Source: Favolaschia claudopus (taxonomy: Eukaryota > Basidiomycota > Agaricomycetes > Agaricales > Mycenaceae). Taken from it: DNA of 64,000 nucleotides. The notes below the pieces were generated by a model. It was given only the letters and a program-made list of their open reading frames with translations, was not told the origin of the DNA and did not search any database. The stretch's first letter is position 1, and each line of letters starts with the position of its first letter. This document shows positions 1 through 10,608 of the stretch, in pieces. Location of the stretch: assembly GCA_037176885.1 (NCBI GenBank), contig JAWWNJ010000120.1, positions 496,001-560,000 on the forward strand, in the 5' to 3' direction. The translations under genes and the position numbers were made by a program.

Positions 1-449
1 TTCCTTTTTTGGACAGATATGTCTTTCAGTGGGAAGGCGTAGACCTTTTAAGTGCCTTCAATCCATGCGACACGCCATTTGAACTTGTAAAACGCGTCTA
101 AGACGCGGTCCGACTGACGAACGTAAGCCTGACACGTGGTGGGAAAGCGTGCCGTAATGTCAGACTGGGGAGGCGAAGGTTGGGCGAAGGGGTTTTCATT
201 TAGTTTGTCAGACCTCCCCTCCTCGAGTACGGACCCGAGTGTGCGTGGATCCGAACCCCGAGAGGAAGAGCCGGACGCGGGGAGTGACGGAGAGGAAGAG
301 GAACCCGCAGAGCTGCTACAGAACAGTCCTTGGACTGAAAAAATTGGACGGCGTGATCCATGGCAGGTACATTTGTATAATTTGTTTCGAAGATGCACTG
401 TGCAAAGTATTCATCATGAAATTCATGCAGATTGTTATGAAATTCAGGT
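1..449. other. Left edge, no gene supported
   Basis: Overlapping ORFs on both strands near 50-450 are low complexity and lack any motif, start context or splice pattern that I can defend. I see no gene here. Confidence 0.4.
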
Positions 450-555
450 TTCATGATGTTTTGTCATGAACGACGTTATGAAATTCAAGACGGCTTTCAT
501 GATGCTCAGAAATCTGCTTTTGTGACAATATGGATTCATGACAAAACATCATGAA
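450..555. repeat. Short palindromic element, 21-bp inverted repeats
   Basis: Positions 450-470 and 535-555 are perfect 21-bp inverted repeats beginning TTCATGATGTTTTG; the repeat is also close to self-palindromic (TTCATGA...TCATGAA). The spacer has further partial copies of TTCATGA. It reads as a small foldback or MITE-type repeat. No target-site duplication was recognised. Confidence 0.65.
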
Positions 556-892
556 TTTTTGTCATGAAACAACTACTCATTTTTTTTTTTTTTTTTGCTA
601 AGTCCACCAGATGTTGAGTGCATAGTGTGCTCATCCCAGTGTTACACCAATACATGGTGCTATGTAGAGTAGTAGGTCTGTCAACTACATCCTACTGAAA
701 ATCGGTTGGTTAACAAGTCAATAGCTCAGTCAACGAGATATGCTGGCGACACGTATCGACTGAAATCCAATGTCCCTCAAATCTCCATTAGTCTAAGAAT
801 AATAGTCTGTGCTGCGCTGCGCTGCAGTGCCGCGGTCCGGAGTTCGACTTCGGCTGCCGGTAGCCCAATTTATTTGCCCCGCGCTGGCCTCC

Positions 893-1075
893 TTTTCATG
901 ATGTTTTGCCCTGAATTTGTTAATGAAAAACCATCATGAACAGCCCCATAATCATCATGAAAATCACGACTCCGAGTCATGATGTTTTGTTATGAATTTC
1001 CGGTAAATCATCATGAATTTCCGGACAAATCGTCAGGAAAGTCATGACGAGAAAACATCATGAATTTCATGACCC
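893..1075. repeat. Second copy of the TTCATGATGTTTTG palindromic repeat
   Basis: A degenerate relative of the repeat at 450-555. TTCATGATGTTTTG starts near 895 and its complement AAAACATCATGAA ends near 1064, with more partial units (TCATGATGTTTTGTTATGAA) between. The internal sequence differs from the first copy, so the shared part is the terminal palindrome. Confidence 0.55.
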
Positions 1076-2522
1076 TTGGTTGGCACAGTGATGCCCATGC
1101 TCATTTTACATTAATAATTATTGACCGGATATTGCCCAAACGGGAAGCCGTCATCACGGCGAACGCTCAGATCATTGATCGCTGTCGCTCCTCAGAGTTA
1201 GTGCTGGCCATAAATACGATACGATACGAATTTTCCGTATCGTATTCATATTCAAACATATTCTGGAATTCTGAATACGCCAGTGGCGTATCGTATTTGT
1301 AGTGTATTGTATTCATATTCATAGTGACTGAATACGAATATATTATGAATATATTTGAATATATTCTCTCACCTGAAACTCACTATAGCTGGCACATTAA
1401 CCAAGTCAAATAGGTGTTCAATATGCTCATATTCTGTCCATTCAATGTCCTGAATGACCTGCACCATATAAAAGGTCAAATTTCAACATGGGACGGCTCG
1501 GAGACCAAGGATGCCGGTATGGAATGTCTGTCCGAGATGCCCGAGAGACTGGCCGGATCTATGCCGAACTGAGTCAGAGTGGGGGTGTAACACGTCCATG
1601 ACTAAGATTGACTGACATCTGGGTAGGGTAATTCCTATTTTTCACCGGTTGCAAATAAGTTCTAATAAGCTCTATTATGCAGCGATATACAGCGTCGGGG
1701 GATTGATGCGAACATTGCGAAGCCACAACATCAAGTTCTCATTTGCGCGATGAATCGAAATGAAAGAAAAAGTTTTCAAGTCATTCATTCTCTGCTGATG
1801 GCATCACTGTCATATTAATGTGCGATGGTTACTGTTGGCGTTGCTTTGCTCCTTGTCTTCTCCGCTCATTTTCTCCTCTTCCCTGCGTCCGCACGGTACA
1901 TATATACGCCACACACTTACCACCGCCCAGCTCGTGGTCCTCGCTGCTCCCCGTCAACATCTCCATCCTTCAATCAAGACTTTACGTCTCCAGCCTTCGC
2001 AAGAACGCCAACTGGCAACTTGGCACAACTGCCCGCTCCCCTGAAGGACCTGAACTGCCCTTCAATTGTCTCTAACACAAAGCTCTCTCTCGCCTCAACC
2101 TCTTGAGATCTTTACGGGTTGTCCCTCGATTCGGGCATCATGTGAGTCTCGCCAGCTCCGTCATTCAGATTCAGAGGTCTGAACATACCACAAATCTGTT
2201 TTCTGAATTAGAACTTGAAGAAGGCATCACACTATTATAACGCCTTCCTCCATTTGCAGCACGGCAACTTGCTTCGAACGACATTCAAGGTTTGGCGGAG
2301 TGGTGAGCTCATTCGTTGTCTCCTTCATACTCATTCTGACCAGTGACAGGCTGTCGTCTTTCCTAGCCTGCTCGATCAGGACCTCGACGAACGGACTCAG
2401 GAGGAATTTAGTTTGTAGGTATGATTATCTACAAACTTTGTACGTTTACGAATGAATCTTGTTGGTGTGGCTGCGGCCGTCGCCATGAATTGTGGGTGTG
2501 TGGAGAGAAGTAGCGTACGAAG
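1076..2522. other. Gene-poor stretch with ATACGA palindromes
   Basis: Positions 1210-1370 hold clustered ATACGATACGA / TCGTATTCATA units that can fold back on each other. Around 1820-2110 there are three overlapping ORFs beginning with a hydrophobic stretch, but the frames overlap and no product is recognisable. I call no gene. Confidence 0.4.
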
Positions 2523-2530
2523 TAGCACAC

Positions 2531-2865
2531 CAAGAGGTGGATGATCTTTGGATTGATCACATTGATCAACCTACGTAAAAGGTCACGTTTTCATGCCGTT
2601 TGTTCGACTGCGTCAGCGACAATGGTCATCCTCGAATATCTTCAAGACAAGTGCATCCCATTAGAATCCACACGCAGGCTGAAAGGTGGCCTACGAATGA
2701 AGCACACCTCAAGATACCCCACTGCCTGCTCTCTGTACCAGACGTGTGCGCAAGGCCGCAGGATTTAAAATTGATGATACTTCGCAATTTGGGGGGGGAG
2801 GGTCCCTTACGCAACCCTTACGTATGTTGAGGCGTGTATCCGATCCAAAGATCATCCACCTCTTG
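2531..2865. mobile_element. 335-bp hAT-like MITE with 8-bp target duplication
   Basis: The ends are perfect 23-bp inverted repeats beginning CAAGAGGTGGATGATC. The element is flanked by the direct repeat TAGCACAC at 2523-2530 and 2866-2873, an 8-bp duplication as made by hAT superfamily transposases. There is no coding capacity, so it would need a transposase supplied in trans. The terminal CAAGAGGTGG resembles the CAAGGGGTGG terminus of the 757-bp element at 8722. Confidence 0.85.
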
Positions 2866-3308
2866 TAGCACACAGGGCGGGCCCGGCGCGCTCACAAAAC
2901 GTGCGTTGTTAGGATCAAAATCAAATGGGGTAGCTCATTGCATAGTTGTCCATAGCTGTCCATAACCGTACAGTGCAGTTGTATAGCGTTGTATAACTGG
3001 CTGTTATGGCTCATATACATTGATATAGAGCGCTACATACTCTGCGTTCGGTCACGCAAAATTTTCGGGCTTTCGAATTGTCGAACTGGATTGCCGGCCT
3101 CTTGACGTATTTTGCCGCCCCTCGGCCATCTACCACAATGAACAGTCCATCTCCCACAAAAGAAAACAACAACAACAACCGGAACCACCACCATCGGTTT
3201 TGGCTGGTCGTCGTTCCGCCTGTGTCGTGCCACGGGCTCTCGATTGCGGCCGATAGGTCATAAGCCCAGGACCGTCCATTACCCTGGACGAGGTTTCGGC
3301 CCAGCACA

Positions 3309-3818
3309 ATGCCCCCAGCCCCAAATACGCGCCCCGCTCAAGAAAACCCCCGCCGACCGTGGCCCCCATTTCGTCCCAGACAACCACGAGCAGACACGCC
3401 CCACTTCCCTGGCCCGCGCTGGAACCCGCGCACCGCCAAGTTCCTAGCCATTCGCTCGAAGCAGCCCCCGCTCACATTGCGCGCTGCATGCGCCCGTTAC
3501 CGCCTTGGCAGGAACACAGCGACGTGGCACTACAAGCTCCTGAGACAACTCGAGCACGCCCAAAAACACCTTACAGCGCTCTGCCAATCCATTTCACTCC
3601 TCCACACCCGTATTCTCCTCCCTGCCGACTTCCCTGCGTCCGTCATCCACGATGTCGAGCGCACATCCAGCCTGTGTCGCACGTTTAGCGCCCCTGCCCC
3701 GTCTCATAGCATCTATGGAGACTATTCCTTCACTTCGACTCGGCTTCATGCTTCCTTGGAGCCCCCGCTACCTCACTGTAGCCCGCCGTCGACAGCGATG
3801 GACTTTTTCGATGGATGA
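3309..3818 (+). CDS. Hypothetical proline/arginine-rich ORF, 169 aa
   Basis: This is an ATG-to-stop ORF of 169 codons. The first 60 residues are rich in proline and arginine; the rest is mixed, with a short leucine-rich stretch. I recognise no domain. Codon use is C-rich and other frames are open across the same stretch, so it may be chance. It is followed by two copies of ACGTGGTTCTGTAT (near 3834 and 4014), which suggests a duplicated or repetitive 3' flank. Confidence 0.25.
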   Translation: MPPAPNTRPAQENPRRPWPPFRPRQPRADTPHFPGPRWNPRTAKFLAIRSKQPPLTLRAACARYRLGRNTATWHYKLLRQLEHAQKHLTALCQSISLLHTRILLPADFPASVIHDVERTSSLCRTFSAPAPSHSIYGDYSFTSTRLHASLEPPLPHCSPPSTAMDFFDG

Positions 3819-3899
3819 TTATGTCATTGGGTCACGTGGTTCTGTATTTTTTGTCTCTGCATTTTTATACCGCAACAAGTACACGATCTACTAAGACGC

Positions 3900-4320
3900 G
3901 GTGCCCGGAGGCGATAAATAAAGTTGTTGGTGGTGCAATGGAAGTGTCCGATGGATGTGTAGTATAGTCGTGTGAGGGTGTGGGTTAAGTTTGGGGTTTC
4001 GGGGGTATTAGCACGTGGTTCTGTATATCTGTGATGAGGCATTTTGTTTCTCTTTGGGTTCGTCGAGGTACACGTACCTAAGTAGCTTGTCTACGTAGAC
4101 GAATATCACACTGTTAAACTGTTAAACTGAACCTTCGTCCAAATTTAAAGTTGATGAATGTCAAGGATCGGCCAAATCACGGCCGCTGTCCGGAAACTGC
4201 CACTCTGAATTCCCAACGAACGCTCAGGATAGCTTCCAGTGTGAGCACAGTACCACGCAAAAAACAGTCATAAATCTTGTAATTGCGGGCCTGGGGAGGC
4301 CGTTTAGGGCTAACTTCGGC
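3900..4320. other. Intergenic, nothing recognised
   Basis: AT-rich sequence with a repeated ACGTGGTTCTGTAT motif at its left and centre. No gene or structured element is visible. Confidence 0.4.
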
Positions 4321-4329
4321 TACCTTCGT

Positions 4330-4812
4330 CTACCAGGGCCAACGGAACGGTCTTCGTCTACGACCCCTCGGAATGCAGTGAATGTGAAAACGCGAATTTT
4401 CTTTTAGGGCGGGGACATCTAATCTTCTCGTAAATTCAAGTATGGCGATCATGGGCGGGGCGGCGAGAGCGCACCATAAATAAGTTTTTTCAATAGACCC
4501 GGAGCTTCCATTTTCGGGCCCATTGTTGACATGGAGAGCCAGATCGGATTTGTATGTTTTACCAGGATTCCATTGTTGGCTCCATTGCTCATGTGTCAAC
4601 AAATTGTCAATCCGCGCTTCATAAAAGGAATACACAGATCGAGGCTGCGCCGATATCCTTTTCCTGCCCCCATGAATACTACCACCACCGATTTCATAGA
4701 GGCTACTTTGTCGCCTGCACTCGTACCGGCAGTAGCTACCTCTGGAGTTTACCGCCTCGACGTCCGCAGCTATGAATTCTGCCGTAGGGACTCTCGTTAT
4801 TTTTAACGGCAT
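4330..4812 (-). CDS. Hypothetical ORF, 160 aa
   Basis: This is an uninterrupted ATG-to-stop reading frame on the minus strand with a basic C-terminus (a run of arginines followed by PFRWPW). No domain, signal peptide or membrane segment is recognisable, and the plus strand carries overlapping open frames. It may be a chance ORF or an eroded gene fragment. Confidence 0.2.
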   Translation of the reverse strand: MPLKITRVPTAEFIAADVEAVNSRGSYCRYECRRQSSLYEIGGGSIHGGRKRISAQPRSVYSFYEARIDNLLTHEQWSQQWNPGKTYKSDLALHVNNGPENGSSGSIEKTYLWCALAAPPMIAILEFTRRLDVPALKENSRFHIHCIPRGRRRRPFRWPW

Positions 4813-6180
4813 AAGCTACAACGTATTCATTCGTTCAAAAGCTTGGACAGAAAACCCTTGGCCGTTACAATAATGACTTCCCTTGGGGCCCTAAGGGAAT
4901 TATAACGTGCCCCATACAGTAGCAGACCCTGAGTCTGCGTGGGCAGCTTCAAACTCAGGGCCTTGTTCCTTGGGAGGTGATGCGCAGGTACCGGGTAAAT
5001 ACGTCATCCCAATCTGCGATGCCTTGCGCTGATTATCTAGCTCAGAAGACTGGTGCTTCAGATTATAGTCGGAATCTATGCAAAGCCTCACCATTACTCT
5101 AGCGAAGACGCAGCGCCGGTTTCTCATTCCAATGCTTCACCGCTCGCTGTTGCAGTTTGGAGGCGAACTTGCGCTATGCACTTTGTGAAAAATCGACTCA
5201 CTATCCATTAATTCAAACGCATCGTGTTCTCTTAATGCCATCTCTTTCTGGCGGAACTCACTCCGAGGCTACTTCCCCCCTGTCGTTCCAGCTTATCTGC
5301 TTCAAAGCTCAGAAGACGACCTCAGTCCAGTGTTCCTGGTCTTCGGACTTCCATACGCGCTGCCGTCTCCACAACCCGGTGACATTCAAGTCTGTTTCCC
5401 GGCGACTGTATTACGGGTTTGTCCTGGTTCTGGTGGACCTGCTTGTTTTGCGATGAGCCACGCGAGCCGTGGATCCCACGGTTGATTCAACTTATTGTGA
5501 TTCCGCTACTACCGAATTCGGAGTTCTCTGAGTTCCAACTACTGAACTAGTGACCCGTTACAGCTGTGCTCCCAGTTGCTTCACTGAGCTTCCTTTGCCG
5601 ATCCAACAGCCTGTACGCATGAAATTAACTGCCAAAATTTACGCTGCCTGCACTTACTATGACACCGGGGCTCTGATGGGGGCTGCTTTTTGAACTTGAT
5701 CCTGGTCTCGCTTTCAACATACACGGATACTTTTACCCAAACGGCCGCGAAAAGTGCTAATATACAGCTTGACTGACGCCGAGTCAAGTAATCTCCTGTG
5801 CCGCTCCGAGCTCGAACATTGGCCGCCACCCTCTCGAGTTCTTTCCATGTGTTTCCGTGCGCTCCTAGAATCTAGATACTTGTGTTCACATCTAGAGCCG
5901 ATGTCCACCTGCGACATCTGTTCATTTCATCCAGCCGCCTTCTTTTGGGCTAGTCGCGGTCTCTCAGATGCCCTCGCCTGGCGTCTTGCTCTTTGGGTGC
6001 CCTCTCGCGCATCTGGTCGCCCCACGGCCAGGAGATCAGCCGGCTACAATTTCCGGCTGTCTTCTCCTCACCCACACCAGTCTACCACTGCCCTGTCTGG
6101 AATACAGATGCACAGTGAATGAAGCGGCAGTCACATTTCCTTACATTGAAACTTTGAAATAAAAACTATCATTCTCTCCG
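4813..6180. other. No gene recognised
   Basis: Several 60-120 codon ORFs overlap on both strands with no motif or splice pattern. I see nothing that supports a gene. Confidence 0.4.
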
Positions 6181-6349
6181 TTCGCGCCTCCCAATCCAAC
6201 CGATCGGTCACATAGTGAGTGTATACTTACACTCGGAGGAATGCACGTGGGAGTCATCACTCTGACTCATCACTTCTTCTTCCTCGACCACTACCACCGG
6301 GCGCGTTCCTTTGCCCGTGCTCTCGTTTGTTAGTTGTTTTCTTTCCCCA

Positions 6350-7203
6350 ATGGCCGACGACAACCCCTCGCCTTTCAGTAATGCTCAGATGGCCGCACTT
6401 ACAGCCATTGTGGCCCGAGCCATTGCCGACAACTCCGCCAACCCTTTGGGCGGCTCCGCCGCGTCATCCTCTTCGAACGCCGCGTGGCAGGGGAAATGTT
6501 ATGCCGCCGGTGAGCTTGACAGTTCTGCTTCCGCCTCCTTTCGGTCCCCCACGATGTGGTACCGCCGTGTCAAGCCGGTGCACATCGATGCCCTTCGAAG
6601 CCGACGACCTCCCCAAGCTCTCCTCCATCGCCGCCGCTGCCCCCGCTCCCCCCGTGCCCATCCTCTTCCACCCGACCTCTTGCGTTGCCGCCCCGGAACA
6701 ACCAGAGGAGGCCCTCGATGCCGGACTTTCCCGTGCATGGGTCAAGGCCTTTCCCTCCTTGGCCCCGCTCCTCAATGCATGGTCGACCTACACCGGCATC
6801 CGCTCCCTCATTGACACCACCAATGGTGGCGTCGCTGCCGCCTTTTCCATCTACACCAGTCAGCTCATGGATTTCACCACACAGTACAAGTGGTCCGCAG
6901 TCCTACGTTACCACTACGAATTCATTCGTGTGCGCATGTTGGAGAACTTCCTCCCCACACGCTGGGTGACGCCCGATCAGGGCCTCGTCTCCACCAGGCT
7001 GGTTCACTACCCACTGCCCCTACCATTCTCCTCCAAGCGCAAAGGTGACCTTGCCAAGCGCCTTTCTGAACCCGGTGCCCCTGTATCCCGCCCGAAGGTT
7101 GACGAGACTTGCTATAAGTTTCAGGATCCTGCGGGCTGTCGCATGGGCGACAAGTGCTCTCGTCGCCACGTCTCAAGGTGCCCACCCAGCACATGTGTGG
7201 CCT
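6350..7203 (+). pseudogene. DIRS-like retroelement gag, broken, with CCCH finger
   Basis: The reading frame begins at ATG 6350 (MADDNPSPFSNAQM...), shifts frame once near 6490, and continues through a long helical region to a C-x8-C-x5-C-x3-H zinc-finger pattern at about 7109-7170. Layout (gag, then a DIRS-type RT further right on the same strand) suggests the nucleic-acid-binding structural protein of a tyrosine-recombinase-type retroelement. The frame is cut just after the finger by a LINE-derived insertion on the opposite strand. The 14-bp duplication CACATGTGTGGCCT marks this at 7190-7203 and 8683-8696. The DIRS label is inferred from the companion RT; the gag alone is not diagnostic. Confidence 0.55.
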
Positions 7204-8682
7204 ATATAATAATAAAGTTCCATTTTTATAGTAACTGGACGCCGTTTACGGCGTATGATGCTACTCTAAACATGAGATTCTACTATTGATTGCATTTATA
7301 TTGGTGGGAGTGGTTTTCATGGGTTCAGTAGGAGTAATCCCGGGGGTGAGGGAGAGCAGGGAATTTGTGAATACGTGAGGGGTGTGGGAGCAAGAGGAAG
7401 GGGCAGGGATTGGCATTGGGGGAATTAATCCGTGGGGAAAAACGGCCCCGATGCATGGTGCTCGGCCGCGATGCGTCGAAGAATCGACTGACGGACGGGA
7501 CATGCAGGATCGGTGGATCGGTGCTGCCCGCCGCATCCCCGGAGGGCGCACTTGAGCACGATATGGGTGCATCCAGAGGAATTGGCACAACAGGGAGTCT
7601 TGTGGGGGCAGCGGCAGTTCGAAGTGGGGTGGTCAGAAGCGCAGGTGCCGCAAACAGAAGGTCGTTTGCACTGCGCGGCTATATGTCCAAAACGGTAACA
7701 GTTAAAGCACTGCATGGGCTGCGGGCAATACTTCTCGGTGCGATGGAGGTGACCGTGAAGAGCGAGCTTATTCGTAATGAAGTAATTCGCCACATCCCGA
7801 TCATTGAAGTGCAGAACCAATGACGAGAATTTCTTGGTCTTTCGAATCTGCTCGCTGGAACGGCGTCCGATCCAGTGAACTCGGACCAGACTCTCGTGGT
7901 CGACTTCATTCGTATCTGCTAGCTCCAGAATGTCGTTCTCCCACGAGTCATTGCTCGCATCCAAAGTGCCATTACCAACATTGAAGCCAGTGGGGACACG
8001 ATGCATGACAACAGCGTAGGAGGGGAAACGAAATTGGAGCAGACTGGAGAATGCGGGCAGCCAGTCGTTGAGGTATTCCTGAAGGACCTCTACCTCTTCG
8101 ACTCTCGCGAGTGTAAGACGGATGTCTCCGTTGCGATATTTCGCAACAGCACGGGCCGATGGGTGGATAGGGGAGTCAAACTCCATCTGGTTCATGAGTG
8201 CATTGAACTGTTGTTGGATTGCGAAGTGGGTGTCGTTGGCGAACGCCTTGTGGAGGCGACAAGGAGGCGATCTTTCGGGGTCAATATGAGATCACGTGAT
8301 GTGTCACGGGTGACGTGGGAAGGGGCGAGTGACGTGGCGGGTGAGCTGGCGGCGACAGAAGCCTAGGATTTGTCTGGGGTGCTGGTGGATGCAGGAGTGG
8401 TTTGGGTGGTCAAAGTGGGTAGGGATTCCAGTTTCGTCATAATGGTGTCCAGTTTTGTGGTCAGGGACTCGATGCGGGTGGTATTTGAGTTGGCAGCAGG
8501 CTGCTGTACAAGTGCGGCGGCAAGCGCTCGAATGGTATTCCAGTCGGCAAGAGGAACGGTGCAGGATTTAGCATTGGTAGTTTTGGGAAGTTTAACAGCG
8601 TAGATTATTTTGTGAAGATTCTGGATGGTAGCGCTGGGAAGCGCCCTGGGTGCAGATGGTGGTACCGGATCAAGAGGCATCA
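7204..8682 (-). mobile_element. ORF1-only LINE-derived insertion (half-LINE)
   Basis: This 1479-bp insertion on the minus strand sits between perfect 14-bp duplications CACATGTGTGGCCT (7190-7203 and 8683-8696). Its 5' end lies 2 nt before the ORF1 start codon. Its 3' end has a stem-forming CGCCGTAAACGGCG and a TTATTATTATAT tail. It contains LINE ORF1 but no endonuclease or reverse transcriptase, so it resembles the HAL1 type of non-autonomous LINE derivative, or a copy with the whole of ORF2 deleted. The long target duplication fits target-primed reverse transcription. Confidence 0.75.
7425..8680 (-). pseudogene. LINE ORF1 (gag-like zinc-knuckle protein), frameshifted
   Basis: ORF1 starts at ATG 8680. 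An N-terminal segment has a short heptad-like stretch (around ESLTTKLDTIMTKLESL). There is then a premature TAG at 8363-8365 and a frameshift near 8240, after which a long frame runs to the stop at 7425. Near the C-terminus is a CCHC knuckle (CFNCYRFGHIAAQC) followed by more C/H-rich repeats (CGTCASDHPTSNC), as in ORF1 proteins of fungal Tad/I-type LINEs, which bind the element RNA. The stop and frameshift make this copy non-functional. Downstream, where an ORF2 would start, the sequence goes straight into the 3' tail. Confidence 0.75.
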
Positions 8683-8721
8683 CACATGTGTGGCCTCAGC
8701 AGCGGAAGTAGGATGTTTGGG

Positions 8722-9478
8722 CAAGGGGTGGCGGTAACAAAAGTTCTTGACCAGGACTACCCAAAACCTTCCTGTCAAGACCCCGGAAACCAGACCCACC
8801 ACCACCAGTCGGCAATCAGCTGATGCTTGCTTAAACGGGCAATCCTTCCGAATACGATAGCAGAAAGTGGGCAAGTTGAGCGGCTAGTCACCGTTAGTGG
8901 CAATATATCGACGGTAACTAAATACATAACACTCTGGAAACTATACAGTAAGGTTTTTGAGAACCGAAATGCAGTTTAGGTCGTAAAATCAAAGCAGAAT
9001 GGCACCAAGCATAGGCCAGTTGCCAGAGATTGAGAATCTCACACTCATTTTTCAAGGTAATATGATAGTTTAACTTGTTTTGGCACATTTCTCAAACATC
9101 TCTGGATGTTCTGGTGCTCTCAATGCGAGTAAAGAATGCGAGAGGCAAAAGTGCGAGCGTGTTCTTATGTCATAGTGCTGTCAAAGGCTGTCAAAGTGCC
9201 GTTGCCATCAAACGCTGTCAACTTTCCAGCAACTTTCTTCGAGTGAATAAGGGAGGATACCGGGCCTATTAAAATCATGTAGATACATATTATAGCGCAG
9301 TCAAGCACTCCAAACCACATGGTGTGCTTTATACCAGTAGAACCAGTGGGCACTAACGAGATATTCAAGAACTTCGTGAAAATGACCACCAAAACCTCTT
9401 TTCGCGGACCCCGGATACTAGATCGACTACTACCAGTGGGTAGTCATGGTCCATCAATCCAGTTTCCGCCACCCCTTG
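8722..9478. mobile_element. 757-bp hAT-like MITE, copy A
   Basis: The ends are 13-bp inverted repeats CAAGGGGTGGCGG, flanked by an 8-bp duplication TGTTTGGG at 8714-8721 and 9479-9486. Besides the inverted repeats, each end carries a diverged direct copy of a roughly 65-bp motif (near 8744-8808 and 9369-9434; shared CCAAAACCT...GACCCCGGA...ACCAG). Copy B at 34201-34947 differs at only about four bases plus a 10-bp tandem duplication in copy A near 9438. No transposase is encoded. Copy A lies in the DIRS-like element, just right of the half-LINE. Confidence 0.85.
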
Positions 9479-9486
9479 TGTTTGGG

Positions 9487-10608
9487 GCAAGCCAACGGAG
9501 TCCGGCCTCTGCCCCACTCCGACCAACCCTTCGGCTCCTCTTCGTCCACTGGCTCCTTGCACACCACCATCTCTACCATTCCTTTTGTGTACTGCTCATT
9601 GCTCAGCCCCCTCCCCCTGCCCGCCCTAATACACACATCACTTTCCCCGTTGCTCCCAGCGCTGGTGCTCGTGTTATAAGCTCACTTAATCCCGCTATGC
9701 TATCTTTCTTACTTCAGGATTACCCTGATCCCTCCTTCGTACAACAGCTACATAATATCTGTACTTATGGCGCATCTATTAGATACACCGGCCCCCGAGT
9801 GCGCCGTGCCTTCTCACGAAATCTGCCTGCTACACCGTCCGAGCACGCTGTGACTGCTGCAGATATTCTGGCAAACTTTTCTCTGGGTGAGCTTCGCCGT
9901 GCCGACTCCCTTCCTATTCATGAGCAGCGCCGAGTTGTTTACTCACCTGTGGGCATTGTCCCCAAAGCAGATGGCGGGTGGCGGGCTCTCTTACCCTCGC
10001 GGCTCATCTATCAACGATAGCATCCCCTCCAACGCAGTAAAACTCTCCTACACCTCCCTTGACACCTTCTTTGACCGTCTCCGCCACCTTGGTCCTGGTG
10101 CTCTTCTCTGGAAGATCGACCTGCGGCGCGCATTCCGCCACATCGTCGTTTGCCCGGACGACTCTCTGTTGTATGGTTTCTACTTCGACGGTGTTGGTTA
10201 CATTGACCTGCGCCTACCGTTTGGATCTCGTTCATCCCCCTTCACTTTCAACTTGTTTGCGGAGGCCCTGCACTGGATCTCCGAGCGAATGGGTACGCCT
10301 CTCGACCACATCCTTGACAACTTCTTTGGTGCCCGCGCAACAGGGGAGCATGACCTTGCAGAGCACGACCGTGCTGTTTTCCGGGCAATCTGTGACGCAA
10401 CCGGCTTTTCTGCACATCCAGTTGGGAAGGCAGGGAAGGACATTCCTCCGTCTACCCGCGGGGTTATTCTAGGAATTGAGATTGACACTATCACCTTCAC
10501 GGTGGCTCTTCCTGCAGAGAAGCTGCAGTGTACCGTTGCTACTCTGCAATCCCTTCTATCCAGAGAGTCTGTTACCCTCTTGGAGCTCCACGTCGCGGGT
10601 CTTCTGCA
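9487..10608 (+). pseudogene. DIRS-like reverse transcriptase, frameshifted and 3'-truncated
   Basis: Read through the two insertions, the gag frame continues to the right of 9487 and leads into an RT. A segment ending YSPVGIVPKADGGWR is in one frame. After a frameshift near 9990 the RT fingers and palm follow (LLWKIDLRRAFRHI, LPFGSRSSPFTFNLFAEALHW, ILDNFF, GVILGIEIDT). This motif set matches DIRS-type RTs, which normally read LDDFF; here the second catalytic aspartate is asparagine (LDN), which should abolish polymerisation. The frame stops resembling RT near 10590, so RNase H and the recombinase are missing. Other LTR elements are less likely because of the LPFG...FAEALHWI pattern. Confidence 0.65.

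Noticed and set aside
1818..2106. ORFs with a hydrophobic, signal-peptide-like start
   Set aside because: Three frames are open at once in a C/T-rich stretch, with no conserved motif, cleavage context or splice support.
9075..9392. ORFs of 65 and 75 codons duplicated at 34554-34871
   Set aside because: They are identical because they lie in the two copies of the 757-bp MITE. They show no transposase motif.
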